From NCBI RefSeq assembly GCF_007992435.1, contig NZ_BKAG01000045.1, positions 1 to 61,849 of the forward strand: a stretch of DNA of 61,849 bases. Reading direction: 5' to 3'. This document shows positions 8,811-17,101 of this stretch, piece after piece. Origin of the DNA: Prosthecobacter gellanilyticus. Its GTDB lineage: Bacteria; Verrucomicrobiota; Verrucomicrobiia; Verrucomicrobiales; Verrucomicrobiaceae. Within the stretch, counting starts at the first letter, position 1; each line of letters opens with the position of its first letter. The notes beneath the pieces were generated by a model, which was not told the DNA's origin, did not search any database, and saw only the letters and a list, made by a program, of their open reading frames with translations. The position numbers and the translations under genes are program-made.

Positions 8811-9168
8811 TTCCATCTCCGCTCACACCACTGCCTTCGAAACCCAACGGGTTTCCGCATCATAGCTAAGGGTTGGCGAGCCCTAGCGAGCCTACCCTGG
8901 TAACCCTATCCACCAACCTCTCAATCAAAGAGGAACCCCAACGGCGGTTCCGTATCGGCTTCACGGAGAACCATCCGTGGATCACCCCGGACGTCAATCG
9001 CTCCATCCCTGGCCACCCTGGCAGCAAATAAAAGCACATTCATAGCCCCGCACCATCCACCACCCCACCCTCTCTCCAAAGTGACCCAAGCGGACCCATT
9101 GGACACCGCAACACTCCCTCAAATCTCGCTCCTTCCAGTCCCCCTCAAAGCACGCAACCCCTCCGCGT

Positions 9169-9465
9169 TCATTCCACACGCCGACGCCAATAGTCCGGCT
9201 CACGATGCAGATGCATCACGGCCACGATTTCAATCCAACCGGGTTCTGGCTCATGATAAAGAAGCCCATAAGGGAACTGTCTCAATAGCTTGCGTCGATA
9301 AGTCGCGTCGAGAGGTCTCCAGGCTTCGGGATGCAGCAGAATGTCATCTTCAGCAGCTTCAACCTGCTGCTTGAACTCTCGCCCAAGCTTCTGGGAACAG
9401 CCGCGATAGTACCTCGCCGCATCCACCAGCTCCATTCGAGCCTCAGCCGTGTAGGTCAGACGCAT
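9169..9465 (-). CDS. RelE/ParE family toxin
   Basis: The 98-aa product fits the ParE/RelE toxin superfamily. It starts with a short strand (MRLTYTAEARMELVDAARYY), two helices follow (FKQQVEAAEDDIL), then LHPEAWRPLDATYRRKLLRQFPYGLLYHE, with R-x-FPY being typical, and the C-terminal strand IEIVAVMHLHREPDYW. Family members either cleave ribosome-bound mRNA or poison gyrase; the sequence does not say which. Its ATG shares one base with the stop codon of the upstream antitoxin gene, the usual arrangement for this module. Confidence 0.9.
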   Translation of the reverse strand: MRLTYTAEARMELVDAARYYRGCSQKLGREFKQQVEAAEDDILLHPEAWRPLDATYRRKLLRQFPYGLLYHEPEPGWIEIVAVMHLHREPDYWRRRVE

Positions 9466-9701
9466 CAGCCGATGATGGCTTCCATTTCGGCACGCACTTC
9501 TTCCTGGCTATAAGAACGGGTTTCACCGCTCTGCCGACGCTGGACACGCGCATCCAGTTCAGCCCGCCAGGCAGGTGAAAGCTCGGCATCGTCCTCATCT
9601 AAACTCACAATCAGCTTTTCAGCGAGGTACGACCGCTCGGGACGTGGCAAGGATAGCACGTTCTGCAGGACACTATTGATGTCGATGGCCGCCGCATTCA
9701 T
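9465..9701 (-). CDS. Addiction-module antitoxin
   Basis: The 78-aa protein resembles the putative addiction module component family (TIGR02574 / Unstab_antitox). It has a short N-terminal helical part (INSVLQNVLSLPRPERSYLAEKLIVSLDED) and a C-terminal part with SPAWRAELDARVQRRQSGE and SQEEVRAEM, the segment that embraces the toxin. It is the first gene of a two-gene operon, overlapping the toxin start (TGATG). Antitoxins of this type usually repress their own promoter; no operator is obvious here. A second module of the same type is at 31454-32001. Confidence 0.88.
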   Translation of the reverse strand: MNAAAIDINSVLQNVLSLPRPERSYLAEKLIVSLDEDDAELSPAWRAELDARVQRRQSGETRSYSQEEVRAEMEAIIG

Positions 9702-9873
9702 GCCCTCAGTGTATCAGGGGCAGCCATGGTTTCAACCAGGGATCTATGCCCCAAACAGTCCTCTCCTATCCGTGTCTTCCGTAGGCCCTCATGCCGGAAA
9801 CGTCCACCTCTCCTCTCACACCCCCCCCGCCCCCTCGGAAGATCCCCACCCACCCACCGTTACCTTCCCCCGC

Positions 9874-10794
9874 ATGAAACCCCTCTTCGCCCTCGCCGCC
9901 GTTCTCCTTTCGTCATTCGTCATTCCGGCTTCCTCATTCAGCGCCGAAGGCGCCAACGCACGCCCCATCCTCTGCTGTGACTACGGCGGCGGCAAAATCA
10001 CCATCCTCTCCGCCTCCGGCGAGATCGAATGGCAGGAAGAAGCCAAGAACCCGCAGGACTGCTGGAAGCTGCCAAACGGAAACATCCTCTTCGCCTACGT
10101 CGGCGGCGCCAAGGAAATCACGCGAGATCACAAGCTCGTCTGGGAATACAAAGCCCCCACCGATGTGAAGGTCGAATGCCACGCCTGCCAGCCCCTGCCG
10201 GATGGCAATGTCCTCATCGTCGAATGCGGCACCAGCCGCATCATCGAGGTCGACCGCGCTGGCAAGATCGCCAAGGAGATCAAGCTCGTCACCAAGGACA
10301 CCGTCAAACTGCACAACCAGTTCCGCGGCACCCGCAAGACCAAGGATGGCCACTACCTCGTCTGCTTCAAAGGCGAGGGAAAAATCGTCGAGCTCGACAC
10401 CACCGGCAAAGTCCTGCGCGAAGTCCCCGTCACTGGCGATCCCCATGAAGTCGTCCCCCTGCCTAACCAAAACCTTCTCATCACCTGCGGCGATGGCCAC
10501 AAAGTCGTCGAGATCGACCCCGCCGGCAAAACCGTCTGGGAACTCAACGAGAACGACCTCCCCGGAAACACCCTCCGCCTCATGGCCGGCTGCCACCGCC
10601 TGCCGAATGGAAACACCCTCTTCGCCAACTACCTCGGCCACGGCCACCTCGGCGAACAACCCCAGTTCTTCGAGCTCACCCCCGACAAAAAGATCGTCTG
10701 GACCTTCGAAGACAAAGGCCGCTTCAAAACCATCAACCAGCTCATGGCCCTCGACGACACTGGTGACGTCACCAAAGGCGAGGTGCTGCGATGA
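9874..10794 (+). CDS. Secreted beta-propeller protein (PQQ-like repeats)
   Basis: The frame is open upstream, but the ATG at 9874 starts a good signal peptide (MKPLFALAAVLLSSFVIPAS), giving 306 aa. The mature part is a series of blades of the form G-x-x-x-E-x-D-x-x-G-K-x-x-W-E, alternating with LPNGNxLxA (LPNGNILFAYVGG, LPDGNVLIVECG, LPNQNLLITCG, LPNGNTLFANYLG), about six to seven blades. These resemble PQQ-binding-like/arylsulfotransferase-type propellers. No catalytic residues can be assigned. It is probably periplasmic. A run of C residues (9821-9829) lies in its leader. Confidence 0.8.
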   Translation: MKPLFALAAVLLSSFVIPASSFSAEGANARPILCCDYGGGKITILSASGEIEWQEEAKNPQDCWKLPNGNILFAYVGGAKEITRDHKLVWEYKAPTDVKVECHACQPLPDGNVLIVECGTSRIIEVDRAGKIAKEIKLVTKDTVKLHNQFRGTRKTKDGHYLVCFKGEGKIVELDTTGKVLREVPVTGDPHEVVPLPNQNLLITCGDGHKVVEIDPAGKTVWELNENDLPGNTLRLMAGCHRLPNGNTLFANYLGHGHLGEQPQFFELTPDKKIVWTFEDKGRFKTINQLMALDDTGDVTKGEVLR

Positions 10795-10940
10795 ACATTG
10801 AATTCATCGGTCTTGAGCAGGCACTTAAGTCTGCCGTCATACAGGCCATCAGTCTTGTGAAGCGAGATTCATTAGAATAGACGAAAACTTTGACCCTTGG
10901 CAGTTCTCCAAAGGTCGTTTGACGTCTGTTCCATTTCTTT

Positions 10941-11126
10941 TCACTTCTTTTTTGGAGTGGTCTGAGTGTTATCCCCAGCCGGAGGAGGGGTTGAATTTTG
11001 TTTTGTCTCCTGGGCCGATTTCTGTACCGCCGCGTGGTATCCAACACTCATCCACTGCGGCCTCGCATTAAAGGAATTAGCGGCTTCGGACAGGTTGCTC
11101 TTGAGCCAGTTACCTTGCAGTTTCAT
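10941..11126 (-). CDS. Small hypothetical protein coupled to the deaminase gene
   Basis: A 61-aa reading frame whose ATG overlaps the deaminase stop (ATGA at 11123-11126), so translation is probably coupled. The product starts MKLQGNWLKSNLSEAANSF and ends in a Pro/Thr/Lys-rich tail (GDNTQTTPKKK). I do not recognise it. The same AT-richer composition as the deaminase gene supports a joint origin. It could be an accessory protein of a defence unit or simply non-functional; the evidence is position and overlap only. Confidence 0.45.
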   Translation of the reverse strand: MKLQGNWLKSNLSEAANSFNARPQWMSVGYHAAVQKSAQETKQNSTPPPAGDNTQTTPKKK

Positions 11127-12748
11127 ATAGTCTTAAGAAGTTTGGATTGAATAATTGAGTCGAGTAATACAGCGTTTGTTTCCTCCCTCTGAAGATAAGC
11201 CAAAGGGTCTTCACTAATTTTTGGCAAGCGGCCCTGGGCTATCCACTGGACGGCCGTTCCATCGCTCTTTCGAGGTTTATCCATTGAAAAAAGATCGAAG
11301 CATTGGCGACTAGAAACCCCAATAAACGGATCAAATCTAACACGCTTCTCAGAGCCCTTGGTTGAGTCTACCTCAATTGAATCACTGTGAAGGAATTTTG
11401 CGAAACTCTTCGGATAGGGTTCGACATAAACCACTCTGTTAATTCCGCTCGCAACGATATGTTTGGCGCAGTTATGGCAGGGGAAAGTTGTTGAATAAAG
11501 AACGGCACCTTTAAGAGCGATGCCACGCTTTGCCGCATCTGTAATCGCGGCCATCTCCGCATGCACAGCACGGCCATATTCGGTAATATCCATCAATTGG
11601 GACTTCCTAATCTGGGAGCTCTTTGACAAAGCTATCTTTAAAAGCTCTTTCTCAGAGAGGACTGATTTATCATTTGTTAACCAACCTTCGTTCTTCAAAC
11701 ATTTTAGAAGGTCCGCTAGCACCTGTTTTTTTATCATGTCGTTTGAGTCTTCTTCACGCACATGATCTCTATCATCACCGTCGTCACCATCCCAATAGAG
11801 CCCCCCTCCTGCCGTAGGAACATCGTTACAACCTGTCGAAATAAGATCGCCGTCATCAGTTAAGATCGCAGCGCCTACTTGCCTTGCAAGTGATGCAGAC
11901 CGAATCCCCGCAGCGAACGCATGCAGCATGCCTATTTCATCACGTAACGGAGTGTGTCTAAAGTTGCCGAAAATTAGTTCGATCAATCGATCTATGGATC
12001 GCTTTGTCGAAGAATCGTCTGCACTTGCATCGACAAAGAAATCAGCGAGAGGAAACGCCTCGCGAAGGTTTTGACCTCCTTTTACTCCCTCAGCTTCCTG
12101 CTCATCACGTTCAACTAGCTTGACTGCACTTGCGACATGTTCAGCCTTTGCCTGGGACAGATTGTAGGATTTAGCGATGCGATGAGCAAATCGACGCTCT
12201 CTTTGCTCTTTTGAAGCAGAGGCAGCGATCACAAAAAAGCTTTTGCCGTACACTTCCCTTAACTTAGCTATTTCTTCAGGGGTTTTCAGAGAACGGAGAA
12301 TGAATGCTTTATTATTTACAATGGTTTTTGGGGTGCCGTCTAATTGCTTTCTGCTTTCGCGGATTTGAGTTACCGCGAGCAATGCAATTGCATCATTTCT
12401 ATCAATTGACTGCCTAAACTCGGTGCCTGCGGTCATCAATGCTGAAACCCGCTTGTCCAACGGTTCTAACGGGCAGTCTTTCCAGCGCTCGAATTGCACA
12501 ACCGGATCAATGAGATGGAGAGGATATGAATCATATTGGACAGCTTTGAGTGATTGCTGAAGGTATTTCGAAACCTTTTCAAGATCTGTGCCAACAGCAC
12601 CCAGCAGCCCAAAAACGATTTCTGCACCCTCAGATTTTTTTGTTTGCTCAAAAGTGCTTGTGGCAGCTTTAGCATCCTTTCCGGAGATTGAAGTCTCGCC
12701 CAACGGAGGTGGGGCCGCAGCTACGGTTGTGGAATCAACAGCGTCCAT
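11123..12748 (-). CDS. Anti-phage deoxycytidylate/dCTP deaminase-type protein with N-terminal P-loop-like domain
   Basis: This 541-aa protein has two parts. The N-terminal half (about 40-290) looks like a P-loop kinase fold beginning EIVFGLLGAVGTDLEKV, where the usual Walker lysine is not present. The C-terminal part is a zinc-dependent cytidine/deoxycytidylate deaminase: HAE (His about 396, Glu 398) and PCHNC (Cys about 424 and 427) bind zinc. This architecture is that of AvcD-type proteins, which deplete dCTP/dCMP during phage infection and in Vibrio are held inactive by the RNA AvcI. The gene is clearly more AT-rich than its neighbours, suggesting transfer. A plain dCMP deaminase would be far shorter. 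Confidence 0.85.
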   Translation of the reverse strand: MDAVDSTTVAAAPPPLGETSISGKDAKAATSTFEQTKKSEGAEIVFGLLGAVGTDLEKVSKYLQQSLKAVQYDSYPLHLIDPVVQFERWKDCPLEPLDKRVSALMTAGTEFRQSIDRNDAIALLAVTQIRESRKQLDGTPKTIVNNKAFILRSLKTPEEIAKLREVYGKSFFVIAASASKEQRERRFAHRIAKSYNLSQAKAEHVASAVKLVERDEQEAEGVKGGQNLREAFPLADFFVDASADDSSTKRSIDRLIELIFGNFRHTPLRDEIGMLHAFAAGIRSASLARQVGAAILTDDGDLISTGCNDVPTAGGGLYWDGDDGDDRDHVREEDSNDMIKKQVLADLLKCLKNEGWLTNDKSVLSEKELLKIALSKSSQIRKSQLMDITEYGRAVHAEMAAITDAAKRGIALKGAVLYSTTFPCHNCAKHIVASGINRVVYVEPYPKSFAKFLHSDSIEVDSTKGSEKRVRFDPFIGVSSRQCFDLFSMDKPRKSDGTAVQWIAQGRLPKISEDPLAYLQREETNAVLLDSIIQSKLLKTI

Positions 12749-13078
12749 TTGTAAGGCACCGGGAAAGCAGTTTTAGAACCATACGGTTTTACAAAAGCAC
12801 GGAATATTTGGCAAGACTAACGTTGGGAAGGGCAGGCGTAGGTGCCGGGAATTCAACGGCATCTCATTATCGTTTCACCGAACCGATACGCAATGAATTT
12901 GCTCCCCCTTACTATACAAACAGGCGTTTTGCCTGAGACAATCAGCGTCGGTGATACAGACTGAAGCCTTGGGACATCAATCAGCAATAACCGCGAATTG
13001 AGGATGGTCAAAACGAGTCCAAGTTGCACTAACTGGGTTTCCATGTCTTCAGAAAGCGCTCATTTTTGAGCGCTTTCT
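12749..13078. other. Upstream region of the deaminase gene; candidate regulatory RNA region
   Basis: About 330 bp without a convincing protein gene. It is the leader side of the deaminase gene, where AvcD-type systems keep their inhibitory RNA. A strong hairpin, GAAAGCGCTC / GAGCGCTTTC (13052-13061 and 13068-13077), closes the region with a 6-nt ATTTTT loop and could end a short transcript. Whether an RNA is made is not visible from sequence. Confidence 0.35.
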
Positions 13079-13281
13079 TCACCTCACCGCCCAAAGCACC
13101 TTCACCGCCTGCGCCGCCGCCTTGACGTTACGCACGCGGTAGATCTGCGCTCCACGCTGAACCCCGGCGCTGATGCACGCCAGCGTCCCCGCATCACGAT
13201 CCGTCGCCTGCGGCAGGTCCAGCACTTGGCCGATCACCGGCATGAGCACCGGCTGCCCCCATTTCTGCAGGCGATCCGCAT
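13079..13281 (-). pseudogene. Truncated duplicate of the 3' end of folP
   Basis: About 200 bp are nearly identical to the end of the intact folP gene (17102 onwards), including the last residues AAAQAVKVLWAVR and the stop. The start of the gene is missing, and 15 bp are deleted between CACC repeats, removing residues SRKTV, the conserved phosphate-binding segment of dihydropteroate synthase. It cannot encode an active enzyme. Homology stops near 13281. Confidence 0.88.
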
Positions 13282-13320
13282 CCCAACAATTCGTTAGGTT
13301 GGTAACCATGGATCGCCCTG

Positions 13321-13455
13321 TCAATGCTCTTCATTGTCTCGGTGATTCCGCTCCAAAAGCTTGGCCCGTTCCTCTCGCAGTCGCTTGAGTGAATCATCCC
13401 GGCTCACAGAGGGAGCCTGAACCTCCACAACTCCCAGCTGCCACTCGACCTCGCG
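13321..13455 (-). pseudogene. C-terminal remnant of an unidentified gene
   Basis: In one minus-strand frame, 44 codons read like real protein: REVEWQLGVVEVQAPSVSRD followed by a charged helix with LKRLREERAKLLERN, then a stop. An in-frame TGA at 13456-13458 closes the frame upstream with no start codon. I do not recognise the parent gene. The remnant lies between the folP fragment and the rpsA 3'-end copy. Confidence 0.4.
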
Positions 13456-13548
13456 TCATTGAACGCTCAATAGATCCCGTGAACGCACCTTGGCACGCTC
13501 GCTACGAATCTGGCTCGAGGCACGAACCGCTGCCTTCAACTCCGTTTA

Positions 13549-13632
13549 GGCGAGTAAATCCTCACCCCGCGATACATCTCATCTCGAAGCTCTTCCTCGA
13601 GGAGGCACCGCAAGGGGCCTCTCTTTTTTGTG
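13549..13632 (+). repeat. Duplicate of the rpsA stop region and terminator
   Basis: The sequence from the last codons and stop of rpsA (GGCGAGTAA, 7852) through its terminator (to about 7933) recurs here with scattered changes and one inserted base after the stop. The terminator copy keeps GGCACC, the GCAA loop and the T run, but one stem pair is lost (GGTGCC has become GGGGCC). It may still terminate transcripts heading towards the KaiC-like gene. Confidence 0.85.
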
Positions 13633-13805
13633 AGTAGCCGTCACCGTGTCCACTCAATGAACTTTTAAACTCAGCTCACGAGTCCCCCGCCTCCTTTGGC
13701 AGTAGGCCATCCATACAGCCACACCCAGCCTACCTTTCGATATGTTTTCGGAGGCCCGCCCACCGGCTTTCCAAACCGCAGTGTTGAGCTTCCTCCCGAG
13801 TTTTT

Positions 13806-15350
13806 ATGACGTCCGCCCCGATCCCTGCCCCCATTGAACCCCAGTCAAACCGCTGCCCCATGGGCGTGGAGGGCCTGGACAACATCCTTCATGGCGGCCT
13901 GCCAAAGGATCGCCTGTATCTGATCCAGGGGGATCCTGGCGTCGGCAAGACCACCATGGCCATGCAGTTCCTCATGGCTGGCGCAGCCCAGGGGGAGAAG
14001 GGGCTTTACATTACCCTTTCAGAGACTCGGGAAGAGATCGACATCGTGGCGAACTCCCACGGCTGGAATCTTCACAACATCGAGTTCTACGAGCTCTCCG
14101 CCATTGAGGCGCAGATCCGCCATGATAGCACCAGCACGTTCTTCCATCCCTCCGAGGTGGAGCTGAGCAAGATGACCGATGCCCTGGTGGCCGAGGTGAC
14201 GAGACTCAATCCGTCACGCGTCGTTTTTGACTCCCTTTCCGAGATGCGCATGCTCGCGGAGACCCCTCTGCGCTACCGCCGCCAGATCCTCCAGCTCAAG
14301 CAGTTCTTTGCCGGCAGAAAATGCACCGTCCTGCTGCTGGATGACCGCAGCTCCGGCCCGGGCGATCTCCAGGTGGAGAGCATCGCCCATGGCGTCCTGG
14401 CCTTTCAGCGCACCACGCCAGACTACGGCATCTCCCGCCGCCAGATGAGCGTGGTGAAGATCCGCGGTTCCCAGTTCCGGGAGGGCTACCATGATTTCAT
14501 TCTGCGCAAAGGCGGCATGGAGATTTTCCCACGTCTCGTGGCAGGGGATCATCACCGTGATTTTGCCCGGGAAAACTTCGCCAGCGGCATCCCGCAACTG
14601 GACTCCCTCCTGGGCGGTGGCCTGGGGCGCGGCACCACGAACATGTTCATGGGCCCGCCTGGCACAGGGAAGTCCACCATGGCCGTCAAGTTTGCCGTCA
14701 CGGCGGCAGAGCGCGGTGAAAAGGCGCGCCTGTTTGTGTTTGATGAGACCATCGGCACCCTCATGGACAGAGCCCGGCATCTGGGCATGGCCCTGGAGCC
14801 GCATGTGGCCAGCGGCATGATCACCATCGACCAGGTGGACCCGGCGGAAATCTCCCCCGGTGAAATGGCCCACCGCATCCGCAAGGCGGTGGAAAACGGT
14901 GCCCGCATGATCGTCCTGGACAGCATCAATGGCTACCTGAACACCATGCCCGTGGAGCGTGATCTCACCCTCCAGTTGCATGAGCTCCTGGCCTACCTGA
15001 ACCAGCAGGGCGTCGTCTCCATCATGATCCTCGCCCAGCAGGGCCTTGTCGGCATGATGCAGTCCACCGTGGACCTCACCTACCTCGCAGACACCGTGGT
15101 GCTCATGCGCTTTTTTGAGGCCCGTGGCGTGGTCAAGCAGGCTATCTCCGTCATCAAAAAGCGTAACGGTGATCATGAGCGCGCCATTCGCGAGGTCACC
15201 GTCGGCAAAGACGGCATCATCCTGGGCGAGCCTCTCCGGGAACTGCAGGGCGTGCTTTCCGGCGTGCCTTCCTTCATGCACGCAGGCCAGGGCCACGAGG
15301 CTGAACCCGCCAACCTGGCAGTCCCATGTCCCCCAGTCACCCAGGCATGA
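13806..15350 (+). CDS. KaiC-like double-domain ATPase
   Basis: The 514-aa protein contains two RecA/KaiC-type ATPase domains. The first (about 18-245) has Walker A GDPGVGKTT (residues 42-50), and the second (about 255-480) has GPPGTGKST near 285. Walker B-like strands are PSRVVFDSLSEM and ARMIVLDSING. Outside cyanobacteria such proteins are thought to act in signalling rather than a full clock, usually next to histidine kinases. That is the case here: its stop overlaps the start of the hybrid kinase (ATGA). No KaiA or KaiB gene is in the window. It is the first gene of the operon. Confidence 0.92.
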   Translation: MTSAPIPAPIEPQSNRCPMGVEGLDNILHGGLPKDRLYLIQGDPGVGKTTMAMQFLMAGAAQGEKGLYITLSETREEIDIVANSHGWNLHNIEFYELSAIEAQIRHDSTSTFFHPSEVELSKMTDALVAEVTRLNPSRVVFDSLSEMRMLAETPLRYRRQILQLKQFFAGRKCTVLLLDDRSSGPGDLQVESIAHGVLAFQRTTPDYGISRRQMSVVKIRGSQFREGYHDFILRKGGMEIFPRLVAGDHHRDFARENFASGIPQLDSLLGGGLGRGTTNMFMGPPGTGKSTMAVKFAVTAAERGEKARLFVFDETIGTLMDRARHLGMALEPHVASGMITIDQVDPAEISPGEMAHRIRKAVENGARMIVLDSINGYLNTMPVERDLTLQLHELLAYLNQQGVVSIMILAQQGLVGMMQSTVDLTYLADTVVLMRFFEARGVVKQAISVIKKRNGDHERAIREVTVGKDGIILGEPLRELQGVLSGVPSFMHAGQGHEAEPANLAVPCPPVTQA

Positions 15351-16948
15351 ACCCATTGGGTGAGAGCGCGTTCAGGGAAAACGAGTTTCGCATCCTCGTG
15401 CTCGCCCCTTACAGCAACGACAGCCGCCTCTCCGCCGAGTTTCTTCGCAAGGCCGGCCTCAGCGCCCTGGCCTGCCGGGACTGCGCTGAGATGTGCAGTC
15501 TCATCGCCACCGGCTGTGGCGGCCTGCTCCTCGCGGAGGAGGCCCTCGGTCAGGGAGCCGCCCAGCAGCTCACGGCAGTCCTGCAAAACCAGCCCTCATG
15601 GTCAGACATGCCCATGGTCGTCATCACTGGCAATGGGGATGCTGCCGTGCGGGACATCATCCTCGCCAGCCTGGGCACCGTGGGAAACGTCTCCCTCATC
15701 GAGCGGCCTTTCCGTCCCGCCACACTCGTCACCACCTTCGTTGCCGCGCTTGCTTCACGGCGGCGCCAGTATCAGGTCCGCTCACTTCTCGCCGAACGTG
15801 AAAACATGGTCGCCTCCCTGCATGAGGCCGACCACCGGAAGGACGAGTTTCTTGCCATGCTCGCCCATGAGCTGCGCAATCCCCTGGCCTCCATCGCCAA
15901 TGCTACCAAGCTGCTGAAAACCGCCTCGGACATTGAGAGTCACACCTGGGCCACGTCAGTCATTGACCGGCAGGTCCGCCAGCTCGCCCATCTTATTGAC
16001 GACCTGCTGGACGTCTCCCGCATCACCCAGGGGAAGATTCGTCTGCGCATGGCCGTGCTGGATGCCGCCACCATCCTTGATCGTGCCTGCGAGTCCGTGC
16101 GCCCGCTCATCGCCAAGCGCCACCACCGCCTCACCTGTGACTACTCTCAGGGCAGCCTTTGGCTGGAGGCAGACGCCACCCGGCTGGAGCAGATCATCAA
16201 CAATCTTTTGACGAACGCCGCCAAGTACACACCCGATGGCGGCCACGTCATCCTCTCCGCCGTCCTTCAAGGCGCGGAAGTCGTCATCTGCGTGAAGGAC
16301 AACGGCATGGGCATCCCTCCGCAGCGCCTGCCGGAAATGTTCCAGCTCTTCACCCAGGGAGAGCGCTCCATCGCCCGCAGTGAAGGCGGCCTCGGCATCG
16401 GCCTGACCATTGTCCAAAAACTCACCGAACTGCACCACGGCAGCATCGAAGCCCAGAGTGAAGGCGCCGACCTCGGCAGCACCTTCACCATCCGCCTCCC
16501 CGCTGCCAGCACGCCCCCTGCCCGTGAAGCCACCGCGCCCGTCACACCCGTGGCAGCGCCATTCGTGCCCCGGCGCATCCTCATCGTCGATGACAACGTC
16601 GACTCCGCTCATGGCCTGGGGAGATTGCTCGGCAGGGCAGGGCACCACATCACCCTCGCCCATGACGGGGCGGAGGCCCTCGCGCAGATGCAGACCCGCT
16701 CGCCCGAGTCCATCATCCTGGACATCGGCCTCCCCGGCATGGACGGTTATGAAGTCGCCCGCCGCATCCGCAATGACGAGCAGGGACACAAAGTGCAATT
16801 GATCGCCCTCACCGGCTACGGCCAGGAAGAAGACCGCCAGCACGCCCTGCGCGCCGGTTTTGATCATCACCTCATCAAGCCCGTCGACGTGGCCGAGCTC
16901 AAAAAGCTGCTCTCACTCCCCCATGCACAAGGCAGGGGGAAAGAATGA
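15347..16948 (+). CDS. Hybrid histidine kinase with N- and C-terminal receiver domains
   Basis: A soluble 533-aa sensor kinase. I chose the ATG at 15347 because it overlaps the KaiC stop as ATGA; an in-frame start at 15326 is also possible. Order: a receiver-like domain (about 10-130, FRILVLAPYSNDSRL...) lacking the usual acidic pocket, HisKA with H-box AHELRNPLAS (His near 174), HATPase_c with N-box NNLLTNAAKY and G-boxes DNGMGIPP and EGGLGIGL, then a full receiver with RRILIVDDN and phospho-acceptor Asp in IILDIGLPGMDG (near 459). There are no membrane segments. It presumably receives input from, or signals to, the KaiC-like ATPase. Confidence 0.93.
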   Translation: MNPLGESAFRENEFRILVLAPYSNDSRLSAEFLRKAGLSALACRDCAEMCSLIATGCGGLLLAEEALGQGAAQQLTAVLQNQPSWSDMPMVVITGNGDAAVRDIILASLGTVGNVSLIERPFRPATLVTTFVAALASRRRQYQVRSLLAERENMVASLHEADHRKDEFLAMLAHELRNPLASIANATKLLKTASDIESHTWATSVIDRQVRQLAHLIDDLLDVSRITQGKIRLRMAVLDAATILDRACESVRPLIAKRHHRLTCDYSQGSLWLEADATRLEQIINNLLTNAAKYTPDGGHVILSAVLQGAEVVICVKDNGMGIPPQRLPEMFQLFTQGERSIARSEGGLGIGLTIVQKLTELHHGSIEAQSEGADLGSTFTIRLPAASTPPAREATAPVTPVAAPFVPRRILIVDDNVDSAHGLGRLLGRAGHHITLAHDGAEALAQMQTRSPESIILDIGLPGMDGYEVARRIRNDEQGHKVQLIALTGYGQEEDRQHALRAGFDHHLIKPVDVAELKKLLSLPHAQGRGKE

Positions 16949-17101
16949 TCAATGAGAAGAGCTCCAGAGTTCTCGCGAACCTTGGGACATCATGGATCAA
17001 AGCCTAACTAACGATCACGGAAAGTTCATCGCACTCATGAGGTGGCCATCGTCCCCTCTCGCGAACGGTAGCCTCTTTGAAAAGTATATAAATCCCTGCA
17101 C

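Noticed and set aside
12853..13044. A 63-codon minus-strand frame upstream of the deaminase gene
   Set aside because: No family, no good start signal and no overlap with a neighbour. A regulatory RNA region fits this place better.
14214..15356. A 380-codon frame opposite the KaiC-like gene
   Set aside because: An antisense shadow with His/Asp-rich low-complexity content and no motif.
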